From positions 1,838,001-1,902,000 of the forward strand of contig NZ_OY775906.1 of the NCBI RefSeq assembly GCF_963675065.1: a DNA stretch of 64,000 nt, read 5' to 3'. This document shows, piece by piece, positions 1 through 8,930 of this stretch; positions within the stretch are counted from its first letter, which is position 1; each line of letters opens with the position of its first letter. This stretch comes from an uncultured Draconibacterium sp. (GTDB lineage Bacteria > Bacteroidota > Bacteroidia > Bacteroidales > Prolixibacteraceae). The notes below the pieces were generated by a model. That model was not told where the DNA came from, searched no databases, and saw only the letters and a list, made by a program, of their open reading frames with translations. Made by a program: the position numbers and the translations under genes.

Positions 1-300
1 AAATTGGTTTTGTCAAAACCAGTTGCCTACATGCTGTATTTCAACTACTTACAAAATATGTTTTATAACACATACGGAAATATGATAAGCAAAACCAACA
101 CTATATGTTAAGCAAAACAGGTCATTCAAGTGCAACAGAACGGCTATCAGACAGTAGGGGGAAAATTCAGAAACATCGTTTTATTATTTCTGAATAACTT
201 AAATTAAACGAATTGAAACTGGTCCTATTAAGTAAATTAATGTGAGGTTTTTGTATTTAACACAAGCATTTTCAACCTCCGAAAATCTTTCTTATACAAA
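1..300. other. Intergenic DNA at the left window edge
   Basis: AT-rich stretch without a convincing gene. A 63-codon frame starting at 242 has no family resemblance and overlaps the terminator and 3' end of the kelch gene, so I do not call it. The visible structure is a short palindrome at 5-21, and two copies of the string TAAGCAAAAC at about 86-95 and 110-119. It may be the upstream region of a gene lying left of the window. Confidence 0.5.
5..21. promoter_or_regulatory. Operator-like palindrome
   Basis: TGGTTTTG, one base, then CAAAACCA: a perfect 8-bp inverted repeat with a 1-nt centre. The geometry suits a dimeric DNA-binding protein better than a hairpin, because the loop is too small. 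No adjacent gene is visible to assign it to. Confidence 0.3.
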
Positions 301-326
301 AAAAGCGCTTATTACTAAGCGCTTTT
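301..326 (-). terminator. Rho-independent terminator of the kelch gene
   Basis: Perfect 11-bp stem (AAAAGCGCTTA / TAAGCGCTTTT) with a 4-nt loop, lying about 40 nt beyond the stop codon of the minus-strand kelch gene. An A-run on the plus strand just left of it becomes the U-tract for minus-strand transcripts. T residues on the other side could allow bidirectional action. Confidence 0.8.
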
Positions 327-367
327 CGTTCACAAGAAATATAACTAACTGTCCTTTCCAGACATTA

Positions 368-1384
368 TTAATTATCCTCATCATATTCTATTACAGGATC
401 GAATGTCCAAATATCATCAAAGTAATACGTTGAACTTCTGCCAGTGGCAATGTAGCCTCTCGAACCAACTGCAAAACCAACAGCTTCTGTACGTGAAGTA
501 CCTTCAAAAGATGTTTTTTCTGTCCACAAATCTAACTGTGGATCGTATTCCCAAATATTGCTAATCATCGATCCGATACTACCGGTTGCAAGGTATCCTA
601 ATCCATTTAGTGTAAAGCCAACACCATTTATACGTGCAATTGAAAGATAATCATCGTCGTAGCTCAAATCGTCATCATCGTCTGATATGGCACGTTTTTC
701 AGTCCAGTACCCGGTTGACGGATCGTATTCCCAAAGGTCGTCTTCGTAAACACCATTATCCAGCCCCGACATTACATAGGCTTTACTGCCAATTACAAAA
801 CAAGCAGCATCCCTTCTTTTCGATCCGCCAATACTGATAATTTGTTCCCAGGTATCAGACTCAGGCGAATAAGCATAAAAGTCTTTTAGGTAATTCCCGT
901 CGTAACCACTGCCGATATAACCTTTTCCACTTACTGCAAAACCAACAGCTCCATAGCGTGCACTACCCATAAAATCTGCTTTCTGAGTCCATGTATCCTT
1001 AGAAGGATCATATTCCCAAAAATCCTTCAACTCATCCTCTCCGTCGTATCCGGTACCAACGTAACCCTTTCCATCCATACTAAATGCTACAGCACCATTT
1101 CTGGCTGCTCCCGGAAATGATGCAACCTTTGTCCAGAAATTATTATCCGGATCGTACTTCCAAAAATCGTTCATACGGTCGTCGCCATCATATCCCAAAC
1201 CTATGTATGCCATATCATTAATTTTGAAACAAACAGCATCGCTGCGTGGCACACCATCAAAATCCGACATTTCCCACCAGTCACCATCGGTAATCTCATC
1301 TTCATCATCGACGGTACAAGAAACCAGCGTTACCAATGCAAAAAATAAAAAGTATAAAAGAATGTTTTTCCCTGTCTTCATCAT
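368..1384 (-). CDS. Kelch-repeat beta-propeller lipoprotein
   Basis: Predicted surface or periplasmic lipoprotein built almost wholly of kelch/galactose-oxidase-type repeats. The reading frame extends upstream, but I start at the adjacent ATG ATG pair because a compact signal peptide follows with lipobox LVSC (Cys about residue 22-23). After an acidic linker, six repeats of about 47 residues follow. Each has a variant of FWxYDP...W, then a small-residue turn, then GKGYVGTGYDG. This is the spacing expected for a six-bladed propeller. The fifth blade carries an Asp-rich insertion (DDDDD...YDDDYLS). No catalytic residues are recognisable, so binding or scaffolding is more likely than enzymatic activity. 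It is transcribed divergently from a DUF4270 lipoprotein gene. Fold: well supported. Ligand: unknown. Confidence 0.85.
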   Translation of the reverse strand: MMKTGKNILLYFLFFALVTLVSCTVDDEDEITDGDWWEMSDFDGVPRSDAVCFKINDMAYIGLGYDGDDRMNDFWKYDPDNNFWTKVASFPGAARNGAVAFSMDGKGYVGTGYDGEDELKDFWEYDPSKDTWTQKADFMGSARYGAVGFAVSGKGYIGSGYDGNYLKDFYAYSPESDTWEQIISIGGSKRRDAACFVIGSKAYVMSGLDNGVYEDDLWEYDPSTGYWTEKRAISDDDDDLSYDDDYLSIARINGVGFTLNGLGYLATGSIGSMISNIWEYDPQLDLWTEKTSFEGTSRTEAVGFAVGSRGYIATGRSSTYYFDDIWTFDPVIEYDEDN

Positions 1385-1421
1385 ATCTAAAAAATTATTT
1401 TTATTGTTCAATTCGCATAGG

Positions 1422-1429
1422 CAAACCTA
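1422..1429 (-). promoter_or_regulatory. Candidate -7 promoter element of the kelch gene
   Basis: On the minus strand this reads TAGGTTTG, an exact match to the Bacteroidetes -7 consensus TAnnTTTG, about 40 nt upstream of the chosen start. No clear -33 TTTG accompanies it. Flanking GCAAAC and GTTTGC (1421-1426 and 1435-1440) form a small inverted repeat overlapping the element. Confidence 0.45.
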
Positions 1430-1620
1430 AGCGTGTTTGCTGCGATTAAAAAGGAACTTGGACTAAAGTGGAAAAAGTCAAGACCAATCGATGGTTTTTA
1501 TCGTTAAACGCCAAACAATTCATAAATCACCCGAGTATTATGAATAAAAAGTACTAAAAGGAGTGCAATTCACCGAATCGTCTGCAAGAATAGCCGATTG
1601 GTATATATTCTTTTCCTGTA

Positions 1621-1648
1621 CGGCTTTTCTTTTCTTCATTTGAAGCCG
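1621..1648 (+). promoter_or_regulatory. Small leader hairpin upstream of the DUF4270 gene
   Basis: CGGCTT (1621-1626) pairs with AAGCCG (1643-1648) across a pyrimidine-rich loop, ending 17 nt before the ATG at 1666. It could be a 5' UTR hairpin. With only 6 bp it may be chance. Confidence 0.25.
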
Positions 1649-1665
1649 AAAACAGAAAATATACA

Positions 1666-2988
1666 ATGAAGAAAAAAGCAATTATTGTCCTTGTTGGCTG
1701 GTTATTTTTATTGTCGTGCCACGATGATGAATCACTAATGGTCTCACTTGGCGACAACTACATTAACAACCAAACAAATGTTGCACTTATTGATACTATA
1801 CAAGTCCTTTTATCAACCGTAAAAATCGATTCAATCCCTACTTCCGAGAGCAGCTATTTATTGTGTGGCAGTTACACCGATGCCGATTTAGGAAATATAA
1901 GTGCCACTACCTATGCTCAAATTGGTATGCCATTGGCCGATATCGACGACGATGAGATTTTTGACTCGATAGTAATTTGTACGAACTACAGCGGAATGGC
2001 TTATGGCGACACGCTTTTACCTCAGACATTTAAAGTCCATCGTGTAAGAGAAGATATAGAACCAAGCGACGATTACGATGCCGCCCCCTATCTTTATAAC
2101 ACCACCACTTTAAACTACGACGAAATTCCTTTAGGATCGAAAACAATTGTTCCTAAACCCAACTTTCACGATACGCTTGCCATTCGTTTGAACGACGAAC
2201 TGGGCCTGGAGTTCCTGTCCTACCTTCGCGATGATGATGAGTTTGAATCGACAAGCGAATTCCTTGACTATTTTCAGGGAGTGGCACTGGTTCCGGGAGA
2301 TGAGAATAACTCGATATTAAGTTTTGATGTTGATTCATCTTTTCAAATAAGGGTTTACACGCACATTATCAAAGAAACCAAAGTTAACAAGTCGTACACA
2401 TTTGTGCATCAAAGCACATCGCACAATCATTTCAACAATGTTAGCAACGATGTTAGTGGCATGGCCCTGGAGCAAGCCACAACTCAAACCGAAGAAATTT
2501 CTTCAAGCCTGTTAAACAAACGCTCATACCTGCTGTCAAGTTTGGGTTATACCACGCGAATTGATTTTCCGGGTATCAGTAAAATTCTGGAGGTACAATA
2601 CAAAAACATACTCTACAAAGCAGAATTGGTGCTTAAACCGCTATCGGGAACTTACAAAAGTAAAGGAGAATTGCCTGAAGAACTCATCCTCTATACTTCC
2701 GACAAAAAAAACAATGTTGTTGAGGAGCTGACCGACCAGGATGACTATTCAATTCCGGCCACCTTTTATTACGACGAATTTTACGACGAATATACACAGT
2801 ACATCTTCGATATCACCGATTTTATTTACACCGAATTGAGCGATGGTTACGTTGACCCGGAAGACGGATTACTGGTAATGTTGCCAGAAACCGAATATGG
2901 CGGCACGCTTGACAACCTCGTATTTGATGCCCGATCACTTTCCAATTACCGTCCTACCTTAAACCTGTACTACGTTTTTTACGAATAG
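1666..2988 (+). CDS. DUF4270 family lipoprotein
   Basis: 440-residue lipoprotein: signal peptide with lipobox LLSC (Cys18), then the layout typical of DUF4270. That comprises an N-terminal stretch with repeated VALIDTIQVLLSTVKIDSI-type strands, a segment around GSYTDADLGNISATTYAQIG, and a long beta-rich C-terminal part ending in aromatic strands (NYRPTLNLYYVFYE). DUF4270 proteins are Bacteroidetes-specific exported proteins of unknown biochemical function, often next to outer-membrane proteins, as here. The next gene starts 23 nt downstream, so the two are probably co-transcribed. Start chosen at the ATG directly preceding the signal peptide. Family assignment is by recognisable sequence pattern, with no active site visible. 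Confidence 0.8.
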   Translation: MKKKAIIVLVGWLFLLSCHDDESLMVSLGDNYINNQTNVALIDTIQVLLSTVKIDSIPTSESSYLLCGSYTDADLGNISATTYAQIGMPLADIDDDEIFDSIVICTNYSGMAYGDTLLPQTFKVHRVREDIEPSDDYDAAPYLYNTTTLNYDEIPLGSKTIVPKPNFHDTLAIRLNDELGLEFLSYLRDDDEFESTSEFLDYFQGVALVPGDENNSILSFDVDSSFQIRVYTHIIKETKVNKSYTFVHQSTSHNHFNNVSNDVSGMALEQATTQTEEISSSLLNKRSYLLSSLGYTTRIDFPGISKILEVQYKNILYKAELVLKPLSGTYKSKGELPEELILYTSDKKNNVVEELTDQDDYSIPATFYYDEFYDEYTQYIFDITDFIYTELSDGYVDPEDGLLVMLPETEYGGTLDNLVFDARSLSNYRPTLNLYYVFYE

Positions 2989-3011
2989 CCAACAGGCTTA
3001 AATTGAATAAA

Positions 3012-4265
3012 ATGAACAGATTAATTTCGATTGCTTACATCAGCATTATTTCTATACTCCTATTGATCTTACCATTTCTCGGAAACACACAGAATACGGT
3101 GTCGCCCTACTCTATTTTCGGGCCTGGAGAAATTCGCAGCGGAGGCTTTGGCCCCAACTTAGGCATGGGGGGAACAGGACTCGCCCTCGAATCAGGAAAT
3201 AACCTGAACTCACTCAATCCGGCTTCTTATGCCGGGATGGACAGCCTAAAGCTGATCTTCGAATTCGGTCTTCAGGGAAAAGGCTACAACATCAGCAATT
3301 CCAACCAATCACTTTCGGGCTTTGAGGCCAACCTCGCTTATTTTGCGCTGGGTTTTAAATACACTCGCTGGATGGCTGGCTCATTTGGTATGATGCCGTT
3401 CAGCACGGTTGGGTACTCAATAAACCGATCGAACTACATTGAAGGTACCAATGAGCAATATACCTCTAATTATGTTGGAACCGGCGGAATAACCCGCTTT
3501 TACTTTGCCAATGCCATTAAGCTACTAAAAAAGTTATCGCTCGGCATAAACACTTCGTACCTGTTTGGGCCGCTCATTCAGGAAGAATATATAACGGGCT
3601 CGACGCTTGTTCCGGAGATGATGATTGAACGAAAAGACTTTCTTCGAAGCTTTTACTTCGATTTTGGACTGCAATATCAATTTAATACAGCACATACCAA
3701 CTACTCGCTGGGTCTGACTTACGCACCTGAACAAAGTTTAAGCTCCAAGCACCTTGTTACTGCCTACGACAGCGACTACTCGATTATTCAGGGACAACAA
3801 TACAATACAGAATACCTTGTTATTCCGCAGATTTTTGGCGCAGGAATTGGCTTAACACGCGACCGTTTAAAACTGGCTTTTGACTACACTTTTCAACAGT
3901 GGAGCAATGTTGAATACCCAATACAAGCCGAAGAGTTTAGTGATTCGCACCGGTTCTCCCTGGGAATTGAAACCAATCCGTGGGAACGCCGCGCAATCAA
4001 CCCAGGATTTAAAAACTGGACTTACCGGATGGGATATAGTCACGAATCATCGTACCTGAAATTTGGTAATACCACCCTGGGAAGCAATGAGTTTACCATG
4101 GGTGCAGGAATTCCTCTTTACGGAGCTATCTCAAACATGGATATTTCAATTTCGCATGGAAGCTACGGAGCCAGTACCGGACACCTGACCAAAGAAAAAT
4201 TCCTGCGTTTCAATATTGGATTCAGCTTAAACGAAAGAGCATTTCTAAAACGTGTTATCGATTAA
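3012..4265 (+). CDS. Putative outer-membrane beta-barrel protein
   Basis: About 417 residues. An upstream TTG at 3003 is in frame, but the ATG at 3012 (MNRLIS...) gives a better signal peptide, cleaved near GNTQN. The mature N-terminus has a motif seen in Bacteroidetes barrel proteins: SPYSIFGPGEI, then a glycine-rich MGGTGLAL and NSLNPASYAGMDS. The rest is alternating amphipathic strands rich in Tyr, Phe, Gly and Asn, with strand pairs such as FSLGIET and FRMGYSHE-like segments. The protein ends close to an aromatic strand (LRFNIGFSLNE). This resembles FadL/OmpP1-like or uncharacterised transport barrels, but I cannot fix a family. It forms a two-gene unit with the DUF4270 lipoprotein upstream, suggesting that they work together at the outer membrane. 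Confidence 0.65.
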   Translation: MNRLISIAYISIISILLLILPFLGNTQNTVSPYSIFGPGEIRSGGFGPNLGMGGTGLALESGNNLNSLNPASYAGMDSLKLIFEFGLQGKGYNISNSNQSLSGFEANLAYFALGFKYTRWMAGSFGMMPFSTVGYSINRSNYIEGTNEQYTSNYVGTGGITRFYFANAIKLLKKLSLGINTSYLFGPLIQEEYITGSTLVPEMMIERKDFLRSFYFDFGLQYQFNTAHTNYSLGLTYAPEQSLSSKHLVTAYDSDYSIIQGQQYNTEYLVIPQIFGAGIGLTRDRLKLAFDYTFQQWSNVEYPIQAEEFSDSHRFSLGIETNPWERRAINPGFKNWTYRMGYSHESSYLKFGNTTLGSNEFTMGAGIPLYGAISNMDISISHGSYGASTGHLTKEKFLRFNIGFSLNERAFLKRVID

Positions 4266-4412
4266 TGATATATTAAAAACTGTTTTTTATTGCTAAAAAC
4301 AAGTAGGGGAAAAAACAATCGGTAAAAAGAACTATTAAGGAGATTCTAAAACGTAAAAAATGAGATACGAAGTTCTACCATCTTCTGACTAAAATCAGAG
4401 CGATAACTTTCC

Positions 4413-4903
4413 CTACGCTATAAATTTATCATTTATCATTACCTGGGTTTTGTTAATTGCGTTGATATGGTCGAGCCCAACAATGTCTGATTTATGCACT
4501 CTTGAGAATTTCTCAGCAGCGAGGTTTTGTTATAGTCTTTTTAATGAATTGAGTATGATTACCGGTTGGTTGTTTTCTTTGGTATAGATTTTAATGTAGT
4601 CTTTTAACCCCTCGAGATACAAATAGTATTCACCTTTATTAAAATGGTTTTGTAATCAGTTTTAACCAAAATGGTTTTATGATTGGCATCGTGATATTCC
4701 AGCTCCTGAACAAATTCCAGTTTCTTCGCATCCTTACTGCTATACTCGTATGTCTCATTCGCTGTTTTCAGAAAACGATCAAACTTCAAGGGCTTTAGCA
4801 GGAAATCATGGGCATTTAAATTATATCCTTCAACAAAATTCACTTCATAGTCTAAGTCCGGCGCACATTTCAAACTAATAAGACTTAAATTAAAGGAGAC
4901 CAA
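4413..4903 (-). pseudogene. Decayed LytTR-family response regulator
   Basis: The minus strand holds the end of a receiver domain (NLNAHDFLLKPLKFDRFLK, 4604-4903 frame), then a linker and the start of a LytTR DNA-binding domain. A 1-nt frameshift near 4620 is needed to continue into LEGLKDYIKIYTK. An in-frame TAA at 4530-4532 then follows, replacing a Gln-like position after SLKRL. After it the frame continues through EKFSRVHKSDIVGLDHI to a stop at 4413-4415. The first two thirds of the receiver domain, including the phospho-acceptor Asp, is missing upstream. In intact members a histidine kinase partner lies next door; none remains. The relic clearly descends from a two-component regulator and is not functional. 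Confidence 0.8.
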
Positions 4904-5446
4904 ATCGAGACCACATTGATTTTCTACCAGAAATTTTCTATTTTTAATCCAAACATGTAAAGTTCTTTAAATTTGAACTAAACGGTGACCCGTAAAAAAT
5001 AGACCGCATTAAATCACTTATATAAAGGCATTAATGGGATCAGGCTCGAGTCTTGGTATCACACTAACATTTTTTATAAAATTTTAGTGAAAGAATTCAA
5101 ATCTCCTTAATATCTCAAGAATCTTAAATTCAGGTTATCAGATCTCCATAAAATTTGGTATATTTAGATGATATTTGAATTATAAAACTACCAGTAATTA
5201 TAGAGTTACCTGAAAGGGACCATTAAACAAACAGCAAACAAAATCACTGATATTTAGCGTATTATAAAATAAATCGTGCTCCTTTACTGGGCACAAAATT
5301 AAATTACAACCCGATGTATTTCCATAAATTACATCGGGTTTTGTTCTTAATCATACCCCGATTCATACCCTAAAATTAAATTTTAACGTATTTTCAGCAT
5401 CATTCTCTCCCCTGCTTTATGCCTATATGCAAAGATTTAATAATTA
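4904..5446. other. Non-coding, degenerate DNA
   Basis: No reading frame with recognisable coding character on either strand. The missing receiver-domain sequence of the neighbouring LytTR relic is not detectable here. The only clear structure is the hairpin at 5308-5343. Base composition is very AT-rich, consistent with the decay of former genes. Confidence 0.5.
5308..5343 (+). terminator. Orphan rho-independent terminator
   Basis: AACCCGATGTA pairs perfectly with TACATCGGGTT (11 bp, 11-nt loop) and is followed by TTTTGTTCTT, so it reads as a plus-strand terminator. No intact plus-strand gene lies upstream within 1 kb, so it is probably a leftover of a lost gene. Confidence 0.65.
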
Positions 5447-5846
5447 GTACTTCGATGCAAGGATATTATTCTAGCTTATCAGAACAGCCTTGAAAATACT
5501 ATCACAATGTTAGACCGATAGGTTTTAGCTAACAGCCACCGAAGAATCCGAACCAAATTTGACATGGCATTATCGCCGGAAGGAGAAGAATATATTTCAG
5601 CATATAATATTGCTCCAGGCGATAGTGCCTACGTAATTATTCCCGGTTTAAACTAATCGTCAGAAAGACATGGGACAAATCCGGTATTACGAGCTTACGT
5701 TCAAGAAAGAAAGCCCTCAAAGATTATCAAATCGTTTAGCTTCGGAGTACGTGGAGTTGAAAAGAATACAATGAACTTCATCCGTGCAGAAGGTAATCGC
5801 AACCAGGGTAACGATCCTAAATACACCTTCACAAAACCTAAAGGCT
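5447..5846 (+). pseudogene. Unidentified pseudogene fragment with two in-frame stops
   Basis: A single plus-strand frame (codons starting at 5564 plus multiples of three) has protein-like composition for about 130 codons. It contains TAG at 5519-5521 and TAA at 5654-5656. Recognisable pieces are YQNSLENTITMLDR, then MALSPEGEEYISAYNIAPGD (5564-5623), then a piece after the TAA including SSERHGTNPVLRAYVQERK and ending NDPKYTFTKP near 5846. The frame is kept across both stops, which argues for a gene killed by point mutations rather than chance. I do not recognise the family. The fragment ends abruptly at a run of T (5856-5863), where the sequence character changes. Confidence 0.45.
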
Positions 5847-5953
5847 GGGCGATCCTTTTTTTTTACAAATTCAACAATAAGTTTTCTGATATCGGCCATC
5901 CTCTCCAGCTTACCTTTCAGAAGTGTGCTGTATTGCTGGTTTTGTGTATTCAT
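5717..5953 (-). other. Short minus-strand frame, possible 5' end of a lost gene
   Basis: An ATG at 5953 opens a frame whose first 32 codons (MNTQNQQYSTLLKGKLERMA, then DIRKLIVEF) look helical and protein-like. From about 5850 downward it merely shadows the plus-strand pseudogene. It may be the truncated N-terminus of a gene joined to the neighbouring relic by a deletion. No family recognised; it may not be expressed. Confidence 0.25.
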
Positions 5954-6042
5954 GGTCTGTTTTTTTTGTTTAAGCACAAAACTTATTTTTTCTATTCCCC
6001 ACAACTTTTCAGAACAATCCGGAATCCAGAGATTCTTTCACG

Positions 6043-8797
6043 CTATACTCCCTTTATTGCTTTCAAATATTCACTCGGACTTTTTCCGTAATACTTCTTA
6101 AAACTTTTAGAAAAATAAGAAGGTGCCGAAAAACCAACCTGGTAAGCAATTTGAGCCAGGTTTGTATCCGTCATTTTCATTATGCTAACAGCCTTTTTCA
6201 AGCGAAATAATGTAATAAATTCAACAGGAGAATAGTTGGTTAAAGCCTTTACTTTTCTGTATAACTGAATTCGCGACATGCCCAGTTCATTGCTCAAATA
6301 GTCAACACTTAGTTCAGGGTTTTCAATGTGTTTTTCAATCTGTTCCTCAAATTTTTCAATAAATGATTTTTTCGGGATTTAAGGCCTGATCAAGAATATT
6401 GTGCGTACCATCAATTGAACCAAATGTTGCTTTTAACTGTTTTCTGCCCTTAATCAAATTACGAATGCGGACTTCAAGTATCTCGAAATTCACTGGTTTT
6501 GAAATATAATCATCTGCCCCGCTTTCAAAACCTAAAATTCGTTTCTCGTCCTGGGCATTAGCAGTAAGTAAAATAATCGGAATATGACTGGTTGACAACT
6601 CTTTTTTCAGATGACTGCACATTTCAACACCATCGATACCAGGCATCATTACATCACTAACAATCAGGTCGGGAACATAACGCACCGCTTTCCTAATCCC
6701 TTCGATACCGTCTTTAGCTTCCAGTACACAATATTTATCCTTCAGAAGAGATTTTAGGAACGAACGTATTCCCGGATGATCGTCAACCAATAAAACAGTG
6801 GTTTTTCCCTCATCATATTCGTCATCAAAAGTATATGAATCTTCACTTCCGATTATTTGAGTAATGATGTCATGTGCCTCATTTTCCGTTGCTGGTGCTA
6901 TATTCTCCGAAGATTTTTCTGATTCGTTACTTACAATACTTTCCTCTTGTTTAACCGGGATAGAAAAAGTGAAACAAACAAAACCATTGGGATTGGCAAC
7001 ATCAATCTTTCCGCCATGCAAGTTGACATAACCTTTAACGAGCGCTAATCCTATCCCCGAGCCACCGGTCTTTGAACCTGCCTGATAAAAACGATCGAAA
7101 ATTTCTTTAATCTTATTTTCAGGAATAGATTTCCCCGAATTTAATACCTGCACTTTTACAGCATCCTTTTGATCAATAAATCCCCTTTCAATCCGTACTT
7201 TTATCGTGCCTTTATCGGGTGTAAATTTGAATGCATTGGATAATAAGTTGGTATAAATCCGTTCCATTTTATCCACATCAAAATCAATTACAAGATTTTT
7301 CCCCAACGGAGACTCCATACTGAATTTGATCTGCTTATGTTTTGCGACTTCTGCAAAAAGTCCATTCCAATCTTCAAAATGTTTTATCAAGTCAGCAGAA
7401 ACAGGAGAAAAATCGTGTTTCCCTAATTCATATTTTCTAAAATCGATAATTTGCTCAATAAGTTTTAAAAGGATAGAGACATTTTTTTCGGCAATTTGAA
7501 GTAAATCCCGTTGCTCTACCGTTAAGTTTTTATTCCTCGAAAGCTTATCAATGGGCCCGGAGATCAGAGTCAAAGGAGTTCTGAACTCATGTGATATGTT
7601 GGTATAAAACCGTAAACGTTCTTGTGTAACTTTTTCCAGTTCTTCTGATAATCTCGTTAATTCTTTGTTTTGGCTTGAAATAGCTTCTTTCTGTTTTTCG
7701 AGGTTCTGATTGGATATTTTCAGTCGTTTAAATGACCATAAATACATTCCAAATAATATGGCTACCATGCAGAGTAATACAAGACTAATAAATAACAAAA
7801 TTTGCTGATCGCGGTACCTTAGGTTCAGCATTTCAAGCATATTCTTCGATTTGTTAATATCCTCTTGTAACGCATTTATATTTTGAAATTGAATTCTCGT
7901 AATATCTACATTGGATGCATCTACTAAAGTCGTTGGCAATAAATTATTTTTTTGGAATTTTTGATTATGTAATATTTTTGCGGCTGTTTGTATGGCCTCT
8001 TTTCCGCCAGTAGGATAAATTAAAGTAGCGGAGATATTTCCCTGTTTAACCAGTTCTATCCCCCCTCCATCATTAGGCAAGCCATCAACTCCAACAATTA
8101 GAATATCCCTATCTGAAAAATTCTCCCGAACAACCTTTGAGGCTGCTTCTGCCATAAAATCAGTGTGTGAGAAAATTGCTTTTACTGAAGGATACTTTTT
8201 TAATACAACACTCAAACTATCAGTAACCAGTTCATTATTCCACTTGGCATGGATTTCTTAAACATTATCAAGTTTTGGGAATTTGTCAATTGCATTATTA
8301 AAGCCATTCATCCGTTCAAGTGCAGGAGAAGAACTTAAAATTCCTAATAGTTCAACCACCTGCCCCTCATTGTGCAATTTATTGGCGATATAAATACCAG
8401 CTGTATTACCAATATCAAAATTATCACCTCCGATGTATGCTGTATATTTGGGTGAATTTATTTTTCTATCAATAAGAATTACAGGGATCCCTGAATCATA
8501 AACCTTTTCAATAACAGGAAGAAGTGCATCAATTTCATTAGGAGCTATTATCATTAAGTCAACTCCAACATCTAATAACTCTTTTATCTGCCGGACCTGT
8601 AGAGGAGTACTGTCACCTGCCTGTCGTTTAATCAATTCAATGTCATCATGAAACATGAGTTCACGCTCCATCTCCGCTTCCATATTCTCTCTCCAGTCGC
8701 CAGCCGAACATTGCGAAAAACCTACAATAAATTTTTCTTTTGCCTGTAAACAGAGACAAAAGAATACAAATGATATCACTAAGATGAAACGACACAT
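6043..8797 (-). pseudogene. Disrupted hybrid two-component sensor of the fructan locus
   Basis: The order on the minus strand is as follows: signal peptide (start ATG at 8797); a type-I periplasmic-binding-protein sensor (IDRKINSPKYTAYIGGDN and related motifs); a transmembrane helix; a HisKA domain with ISHEFRTPLTLISGP (about 7575); HATPase_c with GGSGIGLALVKGY; a receiver with LIVSDVMMPGIDG (phospho-Asp near 6655); and an AraC-type HTH. Two lesions break it. The first is an in-frame TAA at 8258-8260 inside the sensor, with the same frame continuing as EIHAKWNNELVTDS. The second is a 1-nt frameshift at the six-T run 6367-6372 (A6 on the coding strand). Deleting one base there joins LNPEK to SFIEKFEEQIEKHIENPEL and the HTH. 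The repaired gene would be about 917 codons. A binding-protein-type sensor is known for fructose-responsive regulators of Bacteroides fructan loci. Products separated by the stop cannot couple sensing to DNA binding. Confidence 0.85.
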
Positions 8798-8853
8798 AAT
8801 TTTCAAGTTAATTACATTTAAAATTAACAAAATTAAGCCAAGAAAAAATAGAC

Positions 8854-8888
8854 AAAAAGCCCGATGGAAACCATCAGGCTTTTTTTGA
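8854..8888 (-). terminator. Terminator of the fructan operon
   Basis: AAAAAGCCCGATGG (8854-8867) pairs with CCATCAGGCTTTTT (8871-8884), with one mismatch and a 3-nt loop. On the minus strand the stem follows the GH32 stop codon at 8931 and is followed by a U-run. It separates the enzyme operon from the sensor pseudogene, which starts 57 nt beyond it. Confidence 0.75.
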
Positions 8889-8930
8889 TATTAATTAAAC
8901 TAAACTATGTAAATCGGATTCTCATCCATT

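Noticed and set aside
6356..6380. Programmed ribosomal frameshift in the fructan sensor
   Set aside because: Restoring the frame needs one base skipped in an A6 run, not the usual -1 slip on a slippery heptamer with a downstream structure. A separate nonsense codon in the same gene also points to inactivation.
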